From Vibrio sp. Of7-15 (GTDB lineage Bacteria; Pseudomonadota; Gammaproteobacteria; Enterobacterales; Vibrionaceae), in contig NZ_JAKRGH010000007.1 in assembly GCF_022347565.1 (NCBI RefSeq), positions 162,837 to 226,836 on the forward strand: a DNA stretch of 64,000 bases, read 5' to 3'. Under the pieces are notes generated by a model. It ran no database searches. It worked only from the letters and a program-made list of their open reading frames with translations, and was not told where the DNA came from. Each line of letters begins with the position of its first letter. Positions within the stretch are counted from its first letter, which is position 1. The position numbers and the translations under genes are program-made. Positions 46,389 to 55,280 of the stretch are shown here, piece by piece.

Positions 46389-47789
46389 ATGGTAAGAAAC
46401 GGCGGTTATTCACTAAAGGCAATGAAGAGCTGGCAAAAAGCCTGTTTACTTGTGTCTGTTGGTGTTATGTCATTTTCGGCAGCGGCTCACAGAGATTTTG
46501 ATCAAGGAAAAATGAATCAGTATTTAGAGGCACTGGTAAAAAATAACAAAGCCATGTTAAGCGTTTCTATTTATGAAGAAGATAAGCTGGCTTATGAAAA
46601 ATCAACGGGCTATGCCAATCTTTCTCAAGGATTAAAAAGCACTAATAAAACCAAATATAAAATTGGCTCCATAAGCAAAACGTTCACATCGGTCTTAGTC
46701 TTTCAGTTGATTGAACAAGGTAAACTCACGCTAACGACGCCCCTTAAAGACTTTTATCCCGACTTTCCTAACTCAGAGAAGATCACGATAGGAATGCTGC
46801 TTTCTCATCGTAGCGGGATTTTTAATTTTACAGAATCTCCTGAGATTGAAAGTTATTACACACAACATCAAACCAAACAGGCGATGTTAGATCGATTAGT
46901 TGCTTTTGAGCCTGTGTTTGAACCAGGGACGTCACAGCAGTACTCAAACTCAAATTATTTATTACTCAGCTATATTATTGAAGATGTTACCAAAAAATCG
47001 TACGGTGAAGTACTTTCGCAAAACATTACGGATCCACTTAAGTTAGAGAATACTATTTATTGCCCAAGTGCTCATGTATGTGGTGATGAAGCTCAATCGT
47101 ACTTTTATCAGTACCCTCAATGGTCACCCTATTTATTAGGATCCAGCAGTGTGTCTCTAGGGGCTGGAGCTATTATCTCGACATCACACGATGTTAGTGT
47201 ATTTATGCGAGCGTTATTTAATGGAGAGCTAGTGTCTGATTCTTCATTATCTTCCATGAAAGGTGCATCCAACGAGACGAGTAAGGGCCTATTTAAAGTG
47301 CCTTTCTACGAAAAAATGGCTTATAGCCACAACGGTCGTATTGAAGGCTTTAACTCAAACACCAGCCATTTCGAGCAAGATAACGTTACTTTTACCCTTA
47401 CTTCGAATGCCATTAATTATACTTATAACGATATTTTAATCGGTATTATGAGTATTTATTTTGGCAAAGATTTTGAATTGCCTGATTTACATGTTGATTC
47501 TAAAGATCTGCCCATCGAGCTTTCGACTGATCAGCTGAAAAAATACGTAGGCGTGTATTCATCCGACTCTTTTGAGCTGGATATAACGGCGTTTATTGAG
47601 AACAATCGTTTGTTTGCGCAAGCGACAGGGCAAGCTGCATTGCCGCTTAATGCCTACAGTGAACAAGATTTTAAGTTTGAGCCTGCGGGGATCCATGCTG
47701 TTTTTAGTACTACAGAAGAGGGCGGTATTGATTATACGCAATTTATGCTCCATCAAGCAGGAACGATATTTTTCTTTGAGCGTAAATAG
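46389..47789 (+). CDS. Exported serine hydrolase of the class C beta-lactamase / DD-peptidase family
   Basis: 466 residues with a signal peptide (cleavage likely after SAAA). The penicillin-binding/AmpC-like domain has the Ser-x-x-Lys nucleophile (SISK, about 94), Tyr-x-Asn (YSNSN, about 185) and a His-x-Gly third motif (HNGRIEGF, about 314). A C-terminal lipocalin-like region follows (about 380-466). Proteins of this kind are D-Ala-D-Ala carboxypeptidases, esterases or D-amino-acid peptidases and are rarely true AmpC beta-lactamases. GAGGAAG upstream supports ATG 46389; ATG 46422 is an alternative within the signal region. It stands alone, convergent with tyrS. Confidence 0.85.
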   Translation: MVRNGGYSLKAMKSWQKACLLVSVGVMSFSAAAHRDFDQGKMNQYLEALVKNNKAMLSVSIYEEDKLAYEKSTGYANLSQGLKSTNKTKYKIGSISKTFTSVLVFQLIEQGKLTLTTPLKDFYPDFPNSEKITIGMLLSHRSGIFNFTESPEIESYYTQHQTKQAMLDRLVAFEPVFEPGTSQQYSNSNYLLLSYIIEDVTKKSYGEVLSQNITDPLKLENTIYCPSAHVCGDEAQSYFYQYPQWSPYLLGSSSVSLGAGAIISTSHDVSVFMRALFNGELVSDSSLSSMKGASNETSKGLFKVPFYEKMAYSHNGRIEGFNSNTSHFEQDNVTFTLTSNAINYTYNDILIGIMSIYFGKDFELPDLHVDSKDLPIELSTDQLKKYVGVYSSDSFELDITAFIENNRLFAQATGQAALPLNAYSEQDFKFEPAGIHAVFSTTEEGGIDYTQFMLHQAGTIFFFERK

Positions 47790-47797
47790 TATGTATT

Positions 47798-47830
47798 AGC
47801 TGTGCTTATGTATTGTTGATAAGCACAGCT
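47798..47830. terminator. Bidirectional hairpin between convergent genes
   Basis: Perfect 12-base inverted repeat AGCTGTGCTTAT / ATAAGCACAGCT with a 9-base loop. T-runs are weak on both sides. Confidence 0.65.
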
Positions 47831-47839
47831 TGAGTGAGC

Positions 47840-49123
47840 TTAAGCTGCCATTTTTAATAAATGAAAATGTTTCTTACCTCGTTTGAGTAGCCAGTAACGC
47901 TGATGTAAAGCTGGCTCATTGTTTATATCTTCATCTATATCTTCTTTATTACACACTTTACCATTGATCTGAATGGCCTTATTACCAATAAACTCTCGTG
48001 CTTGGCGGTTCGACGTTGCCAGTTTTGTTGCCACTAACGCTTGAGTGAGCGTCATTATCTCAGACACAGGGCTACAAGGAATACCATCTAGTTCTAGTTG
48101 CTTCAAATCTTCTAGAGAAAGCCGCTGAATATCATTGCTAAATAGCGCATCGGTAATTCGTTGGGCTGATAGTAATTGCTCTTTGCCGTGAACAAGTTCT
48201 GTTACCTGCTCGGCTAAAATACGTTGGGCTACTGGTTTTCCTTGGCTGCTTTTATCTTCATGTTCAATATGTTGGATCTCTTGCTCACTCAAAAAGGTGT
48301 AGAAGCGCAAAAAGTTGTACACATCGGCATCGGCAGTATTTAACCAAAACTGGTAAAAAGCGTAAGGGGAGGTCTTTTCTGAATCTAACCAGACTGTGCC
48401 ACTTTCTGTTTTGCCGAACTTCGTCCCATCTGATTTTTTAATGAGTGGTAAAGTTAGCCCGTAAACCGTTTCATTATTTAATCGGCGGGTTAAATCAATG
48501 CCGCTGACAATATTGCCCCATTGATCGTTACCACCAATTTGTAAGCGGCAGCGGTGAATTTGATTGAGTTTAGCAAAATCAAACGATTGCAGCAGTGAGT
48601 AAGAAAACTCAGTAAACGAGATCCCTTGGTCGTGTCGGTTTAAACGTTGCTTTACGGATTCTCGGTTTAGCATCGCATTCACTGAAAAATGCTTACCTAC
48701 GTCTCTTAGAAAGTCGATGGTATTTAAGTTGCGGATCCAATCAGCGTTATTAACAATTTGAAGCTGAGATTCACCGTCATGTAAAGATTGCATGATGGTT
48801 TGGATCTGCTCAGAAAGCTTATTTGCCCATGTATTGACGATATCGTCTGAATTTAGGGTTCTTTCCGTTGCTTTAAAACTTGGATCGCCAATTAACCCCG
48901 TAGCACCACCGATGAGTGCAATAGCGGTATGACCTGCTTTTTGGAGCCGAGCCAGCATTAATAAAGGCACTAAATGGCCAATGTGCAAACTGCCTGCGGT
49001 CGGATCAAAGCCACAATATACGAAAGTTGGTTGAGAAAGTAGCGATGTGATCGCCGCTGGATCGGAAGATTGAGCCACAAGCCCACGGTCAGTTAGTTCG
49101 GTAAAAATATCAGTGTTATTCAT
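47840..49123 (-). CDS. tyrS: Tyrosyl-tRNA synthetase
   Basis: 427 residues, near the length of E. coli TyrS. It charges tRNA-Tyr. Class I motifs: HIGH ([11 protein letters not shown], about 45) and the KMSKS equivalent KFGKT (about 235), plus GGNDQWGNI in the tyrosine/tRNA region and a C-terminal S4 RNA-binding domain (about 360-420). AAGGAG seven bases before the ATG. It stands alone and is divergent from a LuxR-type gene. Vibrionaceae may carry more than one tyrS; which paralog this is cannot be told. Confidence 0.95.
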   Translation of the reverse strand: MNNTDIFTELTDRGLVAQSSDPAAITSLLSQPTFVYCGFDPTAGSLHIGHLVPLLMLARLQKAGHTAIALIGGATGLIGDPSFKATERTLNSDDIVNTWANKLSEQIQTIMQSLHDGESQLQIVNNADWIRNLNTIDFLRDVGKHFSVNAMLNRESVKQRLNRHDQGISFTEFSYSLLQSFDFAKLNQIHRCRLQIGGNDQWGNIVSGIDLTRRLNNETVYGLTLPLIKKSDGTKFGKTESGTVWLDSEKTSPYAFYQFWLNTADADVYNFLRFYTFLSEQEIQHIEHEDKSSQGKPVAQRILAEQVTELVHGKEQLLSAQRITDALFSNDIQRLSLEDLKQLELDGIPCSPVSEIMTLTQALVATKLATSNRQAREFIGNKAIQINGKVCNKEDIDEDINNEPALHQRYWLLKRGKKHFHLLKMAA

Positions 49124-49243
49124 TACAGGGCTCCTTGGTACATAGGGGAGGTATCTTCAGGGACTTTCTGTATTGCGGCTATGTCCCTTTGGGGATATAA
49201 ATGAGGATTAAAGGTGAAGTAATAAGAAAGTGGGCGAGACAAA

Positions 49244-50017
49244 GTGGCAGAATTAGATTTAATTACAAAGGTGGTAAAAGCCATTCAGACGCCAAGCTTT
49301 ACCCGGGTTTTGAATCGGTTTATTACTGAAATTATTGATGTCGATAGCACGGTTATTGTGGGCTATCAAAGTGGTAAGCGCCCTGTCTATCTGTTTGATT
49401 CTTTAAGTCGTCAGCGTGAGCTTTTGTTTAATCAGTATTTGCCGCATCATTACACAGATGATCCTTTTTTTAATCTGATGAGCACTGAATGTGAGAGTGG
49501 TATTTACTGCTTAAAAGCACTTATTGCCAATCAAGGTTTTAATCAAAACTTTCAAGCGGATTTTTATCAATCGACTCATTGGAAAGATGAATTAGGAATC
49601 ATCTGTAATCTGGGGAATGGACGTTATATCGCTATTTTCTTAGGCAGATTTGATCATCACTTTTCACAAGCCGATTCTGTGCTGTTAACTCTCTACCTTG
49701 AGCTGGTGGTTTCGCTGTGTGGTCAGCATTGGAAGTTCGAGGCATTTGATATGTCATCGCCCCCTAATTCAGAATTAAAAACCATGATTGAGCGAGCGTT
49801 AGACGGCTTTGGAGAAGGGTTACTTACGAATGCAGAGCACCGGGTGGCGAAGTTGCTGCTTCTTGGTTTAGACAGTGAGGGCATTGCTAAGCAGCATGGA
49901 GTGAAAGTAGGAACTGTGAAAAATCAGCGTAAGAAGATTTATAAGAAGATGAAAGTAGCCAGTTTGGGTGAGCTGTTTTCCTCTTTTCTCAACCATGCAA
50001 TTAACAGTAATGAATAG
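49244..50017 (+). CDS. LuxR-type HTH regulator with unrecognised N-terminal domain
   Basis: 257 residues. The C-terminal 60 residues form a LuxR/GerE HTH (LTNAEHRVAKLLLLGLDSEGIAKQHGVKVGTVKNQRKKIYKKM). The N-terminal 180 residues are GAF/PAS-like in feel (DVDSTVIVGYQSG) but lack the usual acyl-homoserine-lactone-binding signature. No synthase or histidine kinase is adjacent, so it is an orphan. GTG start at 49244 with only weak ribosome-binding signal. It is divergent from tyrS and 171 bp upstream of an orphan binding-protein gene that could be a target. Confidence 0.8.
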   Translation: MAELDLITKVVKAIQTPSFTRVLNRFITEIIDVDSTVIVGYQSGKRPVYLFDSLSRQRELLFNQYLPHHYTDDPFFNLMSTECESGIYCLKALIANQGFNQNFQADFYQSTHWKDELGIICNLGNGRYIAIFLGRFDHHFSQADSVLLTLYLELVVSLCGQHWKFEAFDMSSPPNSELKTMIERALDGFGEGLLTNAEHRVAKLLLLGLDSEGIAKQHGVKVGTVKNQRKKIYKKMKVASLGELFSSFLNHAINSNE

Positions 50018-50188
50018 CCCCTCATTTAAGTGAAGGCATGCGTCTGAATAAGGAGGTATGGGGTTGGGGGCTTATCGTCTATTGGGTATATAAGCCATTG
50101 TATCGTCGATATCCTAGCGCTATTACTGCTTGGGCTTCAAAATAACATATAGTATTAAATGACTGGCGGTTAATGATTGAGTCGTAAT

Positions 50189-50974
50189 ATGGTAAGAAGC
50201 CTCGCCTTCCTTTTATTTTTGTATGCAGTATCGAGCATGGCGTCTGAACATGAAAAATTCCCCTTATTGGATGTTCATCTCGGTACATTTGAATCTCCCC
50301 CTCTGTATTACACTTCAGTAAAAGGAAACTTTTCAGGTCCGTTAGGAGAAACAGTAAAAGCGCTGTGCCGAGCCAGCCGTTTAAATTGCAAAATCACGAT
50401 CTTTCCTGTCGCCCGAGCTTATCGAAACATAGAAGTTGGGGAGACTCAGGTTTTACTGACGGGAAAATATGACAGGTTTAATGAATGCTGCGCAGCCACA
50501 GCATGGGAATACCCTTGGAAAGCTGGGCTTTTTTCCGCTTTACCTGCTGATCAAATCCCAGAGAATGAAGAAGAGTTGGTAGGGACCTCACTCATCATGG
50601 TGAGAGGTTGGCAGTCGATTTATCGTATTTTTCCTAATTTAGAGCGCCTTGCGACGGACAATTTAGTCACAGTTTACACTGCCCCTAGTGATGATCATGG
50701 CATTGAAATGCTTCACCACAAGCGTGCTACTTTTTTATGGGGAGGCGATTATTACTTATGGAAGATGAGTAACAAAGGGTTTAGAGATCAATTCCATTAT
50801 CGTCCCTTATTAACCGTTCCTGTGGTGTTGTGGGTATCTAAAAAGGAGCCTGAGATCCTTAAACGTTTGGATTATGGGTATAAGCAGCTACTGGAGGCCA
50901 ACCAGTTGGGAGAGAAACAATTGCTGCTTCCTGCTTTACTTACCCCAATCTTAGAAGATCCAATTGTAAAATAG
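50189..50974 (+). CDS. Orphan periplasmic solute-binding protein, family 3 type
   Basis: 261 residues with a signal peptide (MVRSLAFLLFLYAVSSMAS). The mature part fits the family-3 binding fold more loosely than the other two: FESPPLYYTSVKGNFSGPLGETVKAL and FPVARAYRNIEVGETQVLLTG. Two Cys pairs (CRASRLNC and NECC) may form disulfides. No transporter genes adjoin. ATG 50189 is chosen over TTG 50177; no strong ribosome-binding site. Possible links with the preceding LuxR-type regulator are unproven. Confidence 0.72.
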   Translation: MVRSLAFLLFLYAVSSMASEHEKFPLLDVHLGTFESPPLYYTSVKGNFSGPLGETVKALCRASRLNCKITIFPVARAYRNIEVGETQVLLTGKYDRFNECCAATAWEYPWKAGLFSALPADQIPENEEELVGTSLIMVRGWQSIYRIFPNLERLATDNLVTVYTAPSDDHGIEMLHHKRATFLWGGDYYLWKMSNKGFRDQFHYRPLLTVPVVLWVSKKEPEILKRLDYGYKQLLEANQLGEKQLLLPALLTPILEDPIVK

Positions 50975-51141
50975 CTATTCCTTATTTATATATTTAACAC
51001 TTTCTTATCCTTTTGTTTTTGTTAGTTAAAATTAGTTTTTTCACGCCTTTATTATTAAGTTACTAAAAATTAAACCAAAAAAGATGAAATGAAATCTCGC
51101 TTATCTAGGTCATGTAAGAATATGTAACAAGAGGGAAGATA

Positions 51142-51735
51142 ATGGCAGAAAATAACGTATTGATTTGGCTTACTGAACTGGGTTTTGGAAACGGACCCGC
51201 AGTGCTATTTCTTTCTATCATTTTACTTTCTTATTTACTTGAAGATTTAGCGATTGTTACCGCTGCAGTTTTGGCCGCTGACGGTAGCATGGGAGTAGGT
51301 TTAGCCCTGAGTGCCGTATTTGTTGGCATTGCAACGGGCGATTTAGGTTTGTATTACCTTGGAGCTTGGTCTGCTCGGTGGCGAAGCTTTCGCTATAAGT
51401 TGCTGACTAACCGAAGTATGCGATATGTGCGAAGCCGATTAAAAAATAATACGACAACGAATATTTTTATTATCCGGTTTATTCCAGGTCTTCGTACCCT
51501 TGGGTATTCATTATGTGGATTATTTAACATTGATGTGTGGCGTTTTATGGCCGCAGTTTTATTAGCGACAGGACTGTGGACGGGGCTGATTTTTGGCCTT
51601 GTTTATCAACTGGGTAGTAGTGATTGGCTACAAACGAGTGAGTATAAGTGGTGGTTAGTACCGATTGCGGTGGTACTTTTGTTCAGCACAAATCGTATTG
51701 CAAAACAAAAGGTTATTAAAGGAAGGGTTAAATAA
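51142..51735 (+). CDS. DedA/SNARE-associated family membrane protein
   Basis: 197 residues, four to five helices, with the DedA core: GVGLALSAVFVGIATGDLGLYYLGAWS, then RFIPGLRTLGYSLCGL carrying the conserved Arg and Gly. DedA proteins are implicated in flipping undecaprenyl phosphate and other lipids and in membrane homeostasis. AGAGGGAAG precedes ATG. The TAATG overlap with the ATP-grasp gene makes it the head of a seven-gene run ending in olsF. Confidence 0.85.
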   Translation: MAENNVLIWLTELGFGNGPAVLFLSIILLSYLLEDLAIVTAAVLAADGSMGVGLALSAVFVGIATGDLGLYYLGAWSARWRSFRYKLLTNRSMRYVRSRLKNNTTTNIFIIRFIPGLRTLGYSLCGLFNIDVWRFMAAVLLATGLWTGLIFGLVYQLGSSDWLQTSEYKWWLVPIAVVLLFSTNRIAKQKVIKGRVK

Positions 51736-52895
51736 TGACGATCAAATCCAAGTTACAGAGTGCTCATCCTCTTCATTTATCCGTGATTGAATCTGTGAGT
51801 GATGTCAACGTGGGAATGCCACCTATGGAACCAGATACCGGTGACAGCGTGTCGCGTTATGAATTTTGGCCTACATGGTTTTTTTATACTCCCGTTGTGT
51901 TGCAAAGTTTGTGGCATGGCATTAAATACCGCAACTTAGCGCTACCATTAATTGCGAATCCGGGTATTAAGCTCAGCGGCATGGTGGGAGAGTCAAAAAA
52001 TGACATTTTAGAGTTAGCGGGTTCGAAAGCAAAAGAGTGGATTTCTCCTTTTGTAACGCTGACAAAAACTGAGCAAAGTATTGTTGTGCAGCTGAACAAT
52101 GCATTGCTTGCCATGGAAGATGAAGATCTGGATTTCCCCGTTGTGGCTAAGCCTGACTTAGGGTGCCGAGGGGTTGGAGTTAAACTCATTGAATCAAAAG
52201 AACAGTTATTTGAGTATATTAAAAGTTTCCCTTCTCAAGCACGATATCTGATCCAACAAAAAGCGCCGTATGAAGCTGAAGCGGGTGTTTTTTATATTCG
52301 CTACCCAGGTGAGAAAAAAGGGAAAATAGTCTCCATTACGTTGAAATATGCTCCATTTGTTGTGGGGGACGGCGTAAGTACGTTAAAAGAGCTGATTGAG
52401 AAAGATCCAAGAGCGGGTCAATTAAGCCATCTTTATTTTCCACGTCATGAAGAGAAATTGGATTGGGTTATATCGAAAGATCATAAATTCCGTTTAGCGT
52501 TTGCAGGTAGCCACAGTCGAGGCAGCATTTTTAGAAACGGCAATAAATACATTACAGAGCAACTTGCCGAAAGGTTAGATCATATTTTTGATGATTTGCC
52601 TGGTTTTCACTACGGTCGATTAGACATCAAATTCAAAAACATAGAAAAACTGATGAAAGGGGAAGAATTGACTATTCTTGAAATAAACGGAGCAAGTAGT
52701 GAGGCCGCACACATCTGGGATCGCAACACCCCCTTAACCGAGATCTTTAGTACGTTATTGTTTCAATATAGAACCCTATACAAAATAGGGGCAATGCAAC
52801 GAAAGTCTGGCCACGCAGTTCCATCATTGTTATCGCTTTACAAAGCATGGCAAGAAGAAAAAAAACTCGTCGAACACTATCCGTCGACAGATTAA
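51735..52895 (+). CDS. ATP-grasp ligase-like protein
   Basis: 386 residues. The C-terminal two thirds have ATP-grasp features: VVAKPDLGCRGVGVKLI (nucleotide-binding Lys), EAEAGVFYIRYPGE, GRLDIKF and TILEINGAS (metal-binding Glu/Asn). It resembles D-Ala-D-Ala ligase or other carboxylate-amine ligases that form amide bonds via an acyl phosphate. The N-terminal 110 residues are unrecognised but hold Trp/Phe-rich motifs (YEFWPTWFFYTP). Substrate unknown; membership of a lipid-linked operon suggests an amino acid or a small carboxylate. One-base overlap with DedA upstream; 17 bp to the DinB-like gene. Confidence 0.78.
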   Translation: MTIKSKLQSAHPLHLSVIESVSDVNVGMPPMEPDTGDSVSRYEFWPTWFFYTPVVLQSLWHGIKYRNLALPLIANPGIKLSGMVGESKNDILELAGSKAKEWISPFVTLTKTEQSIVVQLNNALLAMEDEDLDFPVVAKPDLGCRGVGVKLIESKEQLFEYIKSFPSQARYLIQQKAPYEAEAGVFYIRYPGEKKGKIVSITLKYAPFVVGDGVSTLKELIEKDPRAGQLSHLYFPRHEEKLDWVISKDHKFRLAFAGSHSRGSIFRNGNKYITEQLAERLDHIFDDLPGFHYGRLDIKFKNIEKLMKGEELTILEINGASSEAAHIWDRNTPLTEIFSTLLFQYRTLYKIGAMQRKSGHAVPSLLSLYKAWQEEKKLVEHYPSTD

Positions 52896-52912
52896 AAAGG
52901 CAGGGAATAACT

Positions 52913-53461
52913 ATGACAGTTGCAACATCAATAGATCATCAAGTGGTAGAAGAATTAGACTCGTGTGTATTGGGGAATTTAGATGTGATTGAACAAGGCA
53001 TCGAGTTGCTTGAAAGTTTGAATGATGAACAGTATCAATTTAAAGCAAAACCGTATGTTGAAAGTAGTATTGGCGAACATATGCGCCATAATTTAGATTT
53101 GTATTTTTCTCTGATAGAAGAAAAAACCAAAGGAATTATTGATTACGATTTTCGTCGTCGTGGAGCACCAGTAGAGCATTGTCGCCAAACTGCTATGGCA
53201 GAATTAAAGCAGATTAAGCAATGGCTACTAGAACTGAAGCTAGAAGACATTTATCGACAAGTCGAAGTAAAAACAGAAGTACGCTTGAATGTCAGTTGTT
53301 CTGAGCAATTAGGTTCGAGTATGGCCAGAGAGCTGATTTTTGTGGCTGCTCATGCCGTGCATCACTACGCATTAATTCGTGTTTCCGCTTTGTTTTGTAA
53401 TGCAGAAGTCGATACTGGTTTTGGTTATGCGCCTGCAACAACGACGTACTTAAGGGGCTAG
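52913..53461 (+). CDS. DinB-like four-helix-bundle protein
   Basis: 182 residues of the DinB/YfiT-like fold: helical throughout with three His that can bind a metal (GEHMRHN, then HAVHHYALIRV). Such proteins include thiol transferases using bacillithiol or mycothiol; whether that applies here is unknown. ATG 52913 has AGGGA six bases upstream; an open frame extends into the ATP-grasp gene but is not the start. 4 bp to the next gene. Confidence 0.8.
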   Translation: MTVATSIDHQVVEELDSCVLGNLDVIEQGIELLESLNDEQYQFKAKPYVESSIGEHMRHNLDLYFSLIEEKTKGIIDYDFRRRGAPVEHCRQTAMAELKQIKQWLLELKLEDIYRQVEVKTEVRLNVSCSEQLGSSMARELIFVAAHAVHHYALIRVSALFCNAEVDTGFGYAPATTTYLRG

Positions 53462-53465
53462 ATTA

Positions 53466-54257
53466 ATGTGTACAGCAACTTGGCTGTTAAAGCCAAATGG
53501 TTACCAATTATTTTTTAATCGTGATGAACAGAAAGGGCGTCCTGAAGCCTTACCTCCAGCGAGATTTGCTCAAGAAGGTGTTGAGTTTGTGATGCCTGTG
53601 GATCCCGTCGGCGGTGGAAGTTGGTTAGCAATGAATGAGCAAGGTTTATGTCTTTGTTTATTGAATTACTATCAAGGTCATATGCCTCAGCAACCATTGG
53701 TGAGTCGCGGGTTATTGATAAAAAAATTGGCGGTAGCGACATCGGCAGAACAAGCCTTGTTTATGTTGGGTGAGCTGAATTTAATTAATTATGCGCCATT
53801 TACATTAATGATATTTGAGCCAGGTTTAACGTCAACAAATGGTCATGTTGCAGGGGTATGCTGGAATGGTGTCAATCTTGCGGTGATTGAACCCAAAGCT
53901 CCAATGGTGTCGTCTGCGGTGGATGTGGATACCGTGACTAAACACCGTAAACATGAGTACCAACAAATTCTGAAATCGGCGAGTACAACAGAGCAAGCAC
54001 TGCGACAGTTTCATGGTAGCCATAGTCCTGAAAAGGGCCATTTATCTGCGTGCATGCATCGTCATGATGCCCATACTGTTAGCTTTACACACATTGATGT
54101 GACTCCTCGTTATTTGTCCATGACATATCGACCTGGTGCGTTATGCAAAAAAATTAAAAAAAATGGAAATAAAAACGGCGAAACCTCGTTCTTATTAATT
54201 AGAAAACCGATGCATGAAAATCACGACATATTATTGAGTGAAAAATGTGGAATGTAG
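53466..54257 (+). CDS. NRDE (TANGO2-like) family protein
   Basis: 263 residues beginning MCTATWLL with the diagnostic FFNRDEQKGR. The family includes eukaryotic TANGO2/HRG-9, tied to heme trafficking and lipid metabolism; bacterial members are poorly studied. Start ATG with GGGG upstream, 4 bp past the DinB gene. An N-terminal Cys after Met could be a nucleophile, as suggested by the fold. Its place next to a YHS protein and olsF hints at membrane or metal homeostasis. Confidence 0.85.
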   Translation: MCTATWLLKPNGYQLFFNRDEQKGRPEALPPARFAQEGVEFVMPVDPVGGGSWLAMNEQGLCLCLLNYYQGHMPQQPLVSRGLLIKKLAVATSAEQALFMLGELNLINYAPFTLMIFEPGLTSTNGHVAGVCWNGVNLAVIEPKAPMVSSAVDVDTVTKHRKHEYQQILKSASTTEQALRQFHGSHSPEKGHLSACMHRHDAHTVSFTHIDVTPRYLSMTYRPGALCKKIKKNGNKNGETSFLLIRKPMHENHDILLSEKCGM

Positions 54258-54326
54258 TGCTCTGAAAATACATTGAGCGCTGCCGTTAATATTAAATAAA
54301 CTCTATTTCAGAAATAAGGAAGTAAC

Positions 54327-54767
54327 ATGAATAAACTCATGGGGTTGCTGCTGCTTGTAATTAGTCATTCATCAATTGCAGGTGATGCCATTTATACCAG
54401 TTTTTTTAGTAATAAAGCCGTAGGTGGATATGACACTGTCGCTTATTTTACAGAAGGTAAACCAGTAGAAGGTGTCAAATCGTTTAAAACGGAATACAAA
54501 GGGGCAGAATGGTACTTCTCTTCTCAAAAAAATTTAGACCTGTTCATTGCACAACCTGAAAAATACGAACCTCAATATGGCGGATTTTGTGCGTGGGCAG
54601 TGGCGGCTAAGAATGATCGTGCTCCGGGAGATCCAAAGCAATGGAAAATCGTAAATAACAAGCTGTATCTCAACTACGACAAAGATATAAAGCAATTGTG
54701 GGAAACAGATATTCCGGGCTTTATTAAAACAGCGGATCAAAATTGGCCTACATTATTAAACAAGTAA
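54327..54767 (+). CDS. Exported YHS-domain protein
   Basis: 146 residues with a signal peptide (MNKLMGLLLLVISHSSIAG). The YHS-like core is GGYDTVAYFTEGKPVEG...WYFSSQKNLDLFIAQPEKYEPQYGGFCAWAV (residues about 37-90), a fold often binding metal. Periplasmic. AAGGAAG before the ATG. Separated by 69 bp from NRDE and 54 bp from the DoxX gene, so probably in the same transcript. Proteins like this often sit beside DoxX-family genes. Confidence 0.86.
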   Translation: MNKLMGLLLLVISHSSIAGDAIYTSFFSNKAVGGYDTVAYFTEGKPVEGVKSFKTEYKGAEWYFSSQKNLDLFIAQPEKYEPQYGGFCAWAVAAKNDRAPGDPKQWKIVNNKLYLNYDKDIKQLWETDIPGFIKTADQNWPTLLNK

Positions 54768-54821
54768 TGTCATATCGGCGTGTAGATATAAAAATAATTA
54801 TAAAGAGAGTGAAGGATTAGA

Positions 54822-55280
54822 ATGATGAAAAAAATCAGCTTGAAGTGGGTATTATCTGGATTTATTGCTTTTGTGTTTATTCAGTCACTATTTTTTAAAT
54901 TTACTGGCTCATATGAAACAGAGCATATTTTCGGCACGTTAGGGGAGTGGTCTGGGCTTGACTGGTTTGGTACTTACGGCGGCTATATGGTCGGTGGTGC
55001 TGAGCTGATTGCCTCTATTTTATTATTTACTTCATTACATGGCTTAGCAGCACTCATGTCGGTTGGTATTATGAGTGGGGCAATTTTTTTCCATCTATTT
55101 ACTCCTTTAGGCATTCAAATGCCAGAATTTAACGCAGCGGGTGAAATCATCGGTTATGACGGTGGGTTACTGTTTGGCATGGCATGCTTAGTTTGGTTGT
55201 CAGGTGTGGTGTTGAGCTACCGAGATTTAAAAAATGAAGGTGGTCTTCTGTATGCGCTAACCAACCGCGGAGGTGCTTAA
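54822..55280 (+). CDS. DoxX-like membrane protein
   Basis: 152 residues, four helices, DoxX/DUF4149-like inner-membrane protein (GYMVGGAELIASILLFTSLHGLAALMSVGIMSGAIFFHLFTPLG). Function is not established; homologs are linked to membrane redox partners. Stop overlaps the olsF start by one base (TAATG). Operon partner of the YHS protein and of OlsF. Confidence 0.75.
   Translation: MMKKISLKWVLSGFIAFVFIQSLFFKFTGSYETEHIFGTLGEWSGLDWFGTYGGYMVGGAELIASILLFTSLHGLAALMSVGIMSGAIFFHLFTPLGIQMPEFNAAGEIIGYDGGLLFGMACLVWLSGVVLSYRDLKNEGGLLYALTNRGGA

Noticed and set aside
49124..49243. T-box or attenuator for tyrS
   Set aside because: T-box leaders are a Gram-positive feature and no T-box sequence is present; the AGGGAC/GTCCCT hairpin is on its own not convincing.
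51080..51141. PhoB box upstream of the dedA-olsF run
   Set aside because: Only two ATGTAA-like direct repeats are seen; they do not match the CTGTCAT-type consensus well enough.
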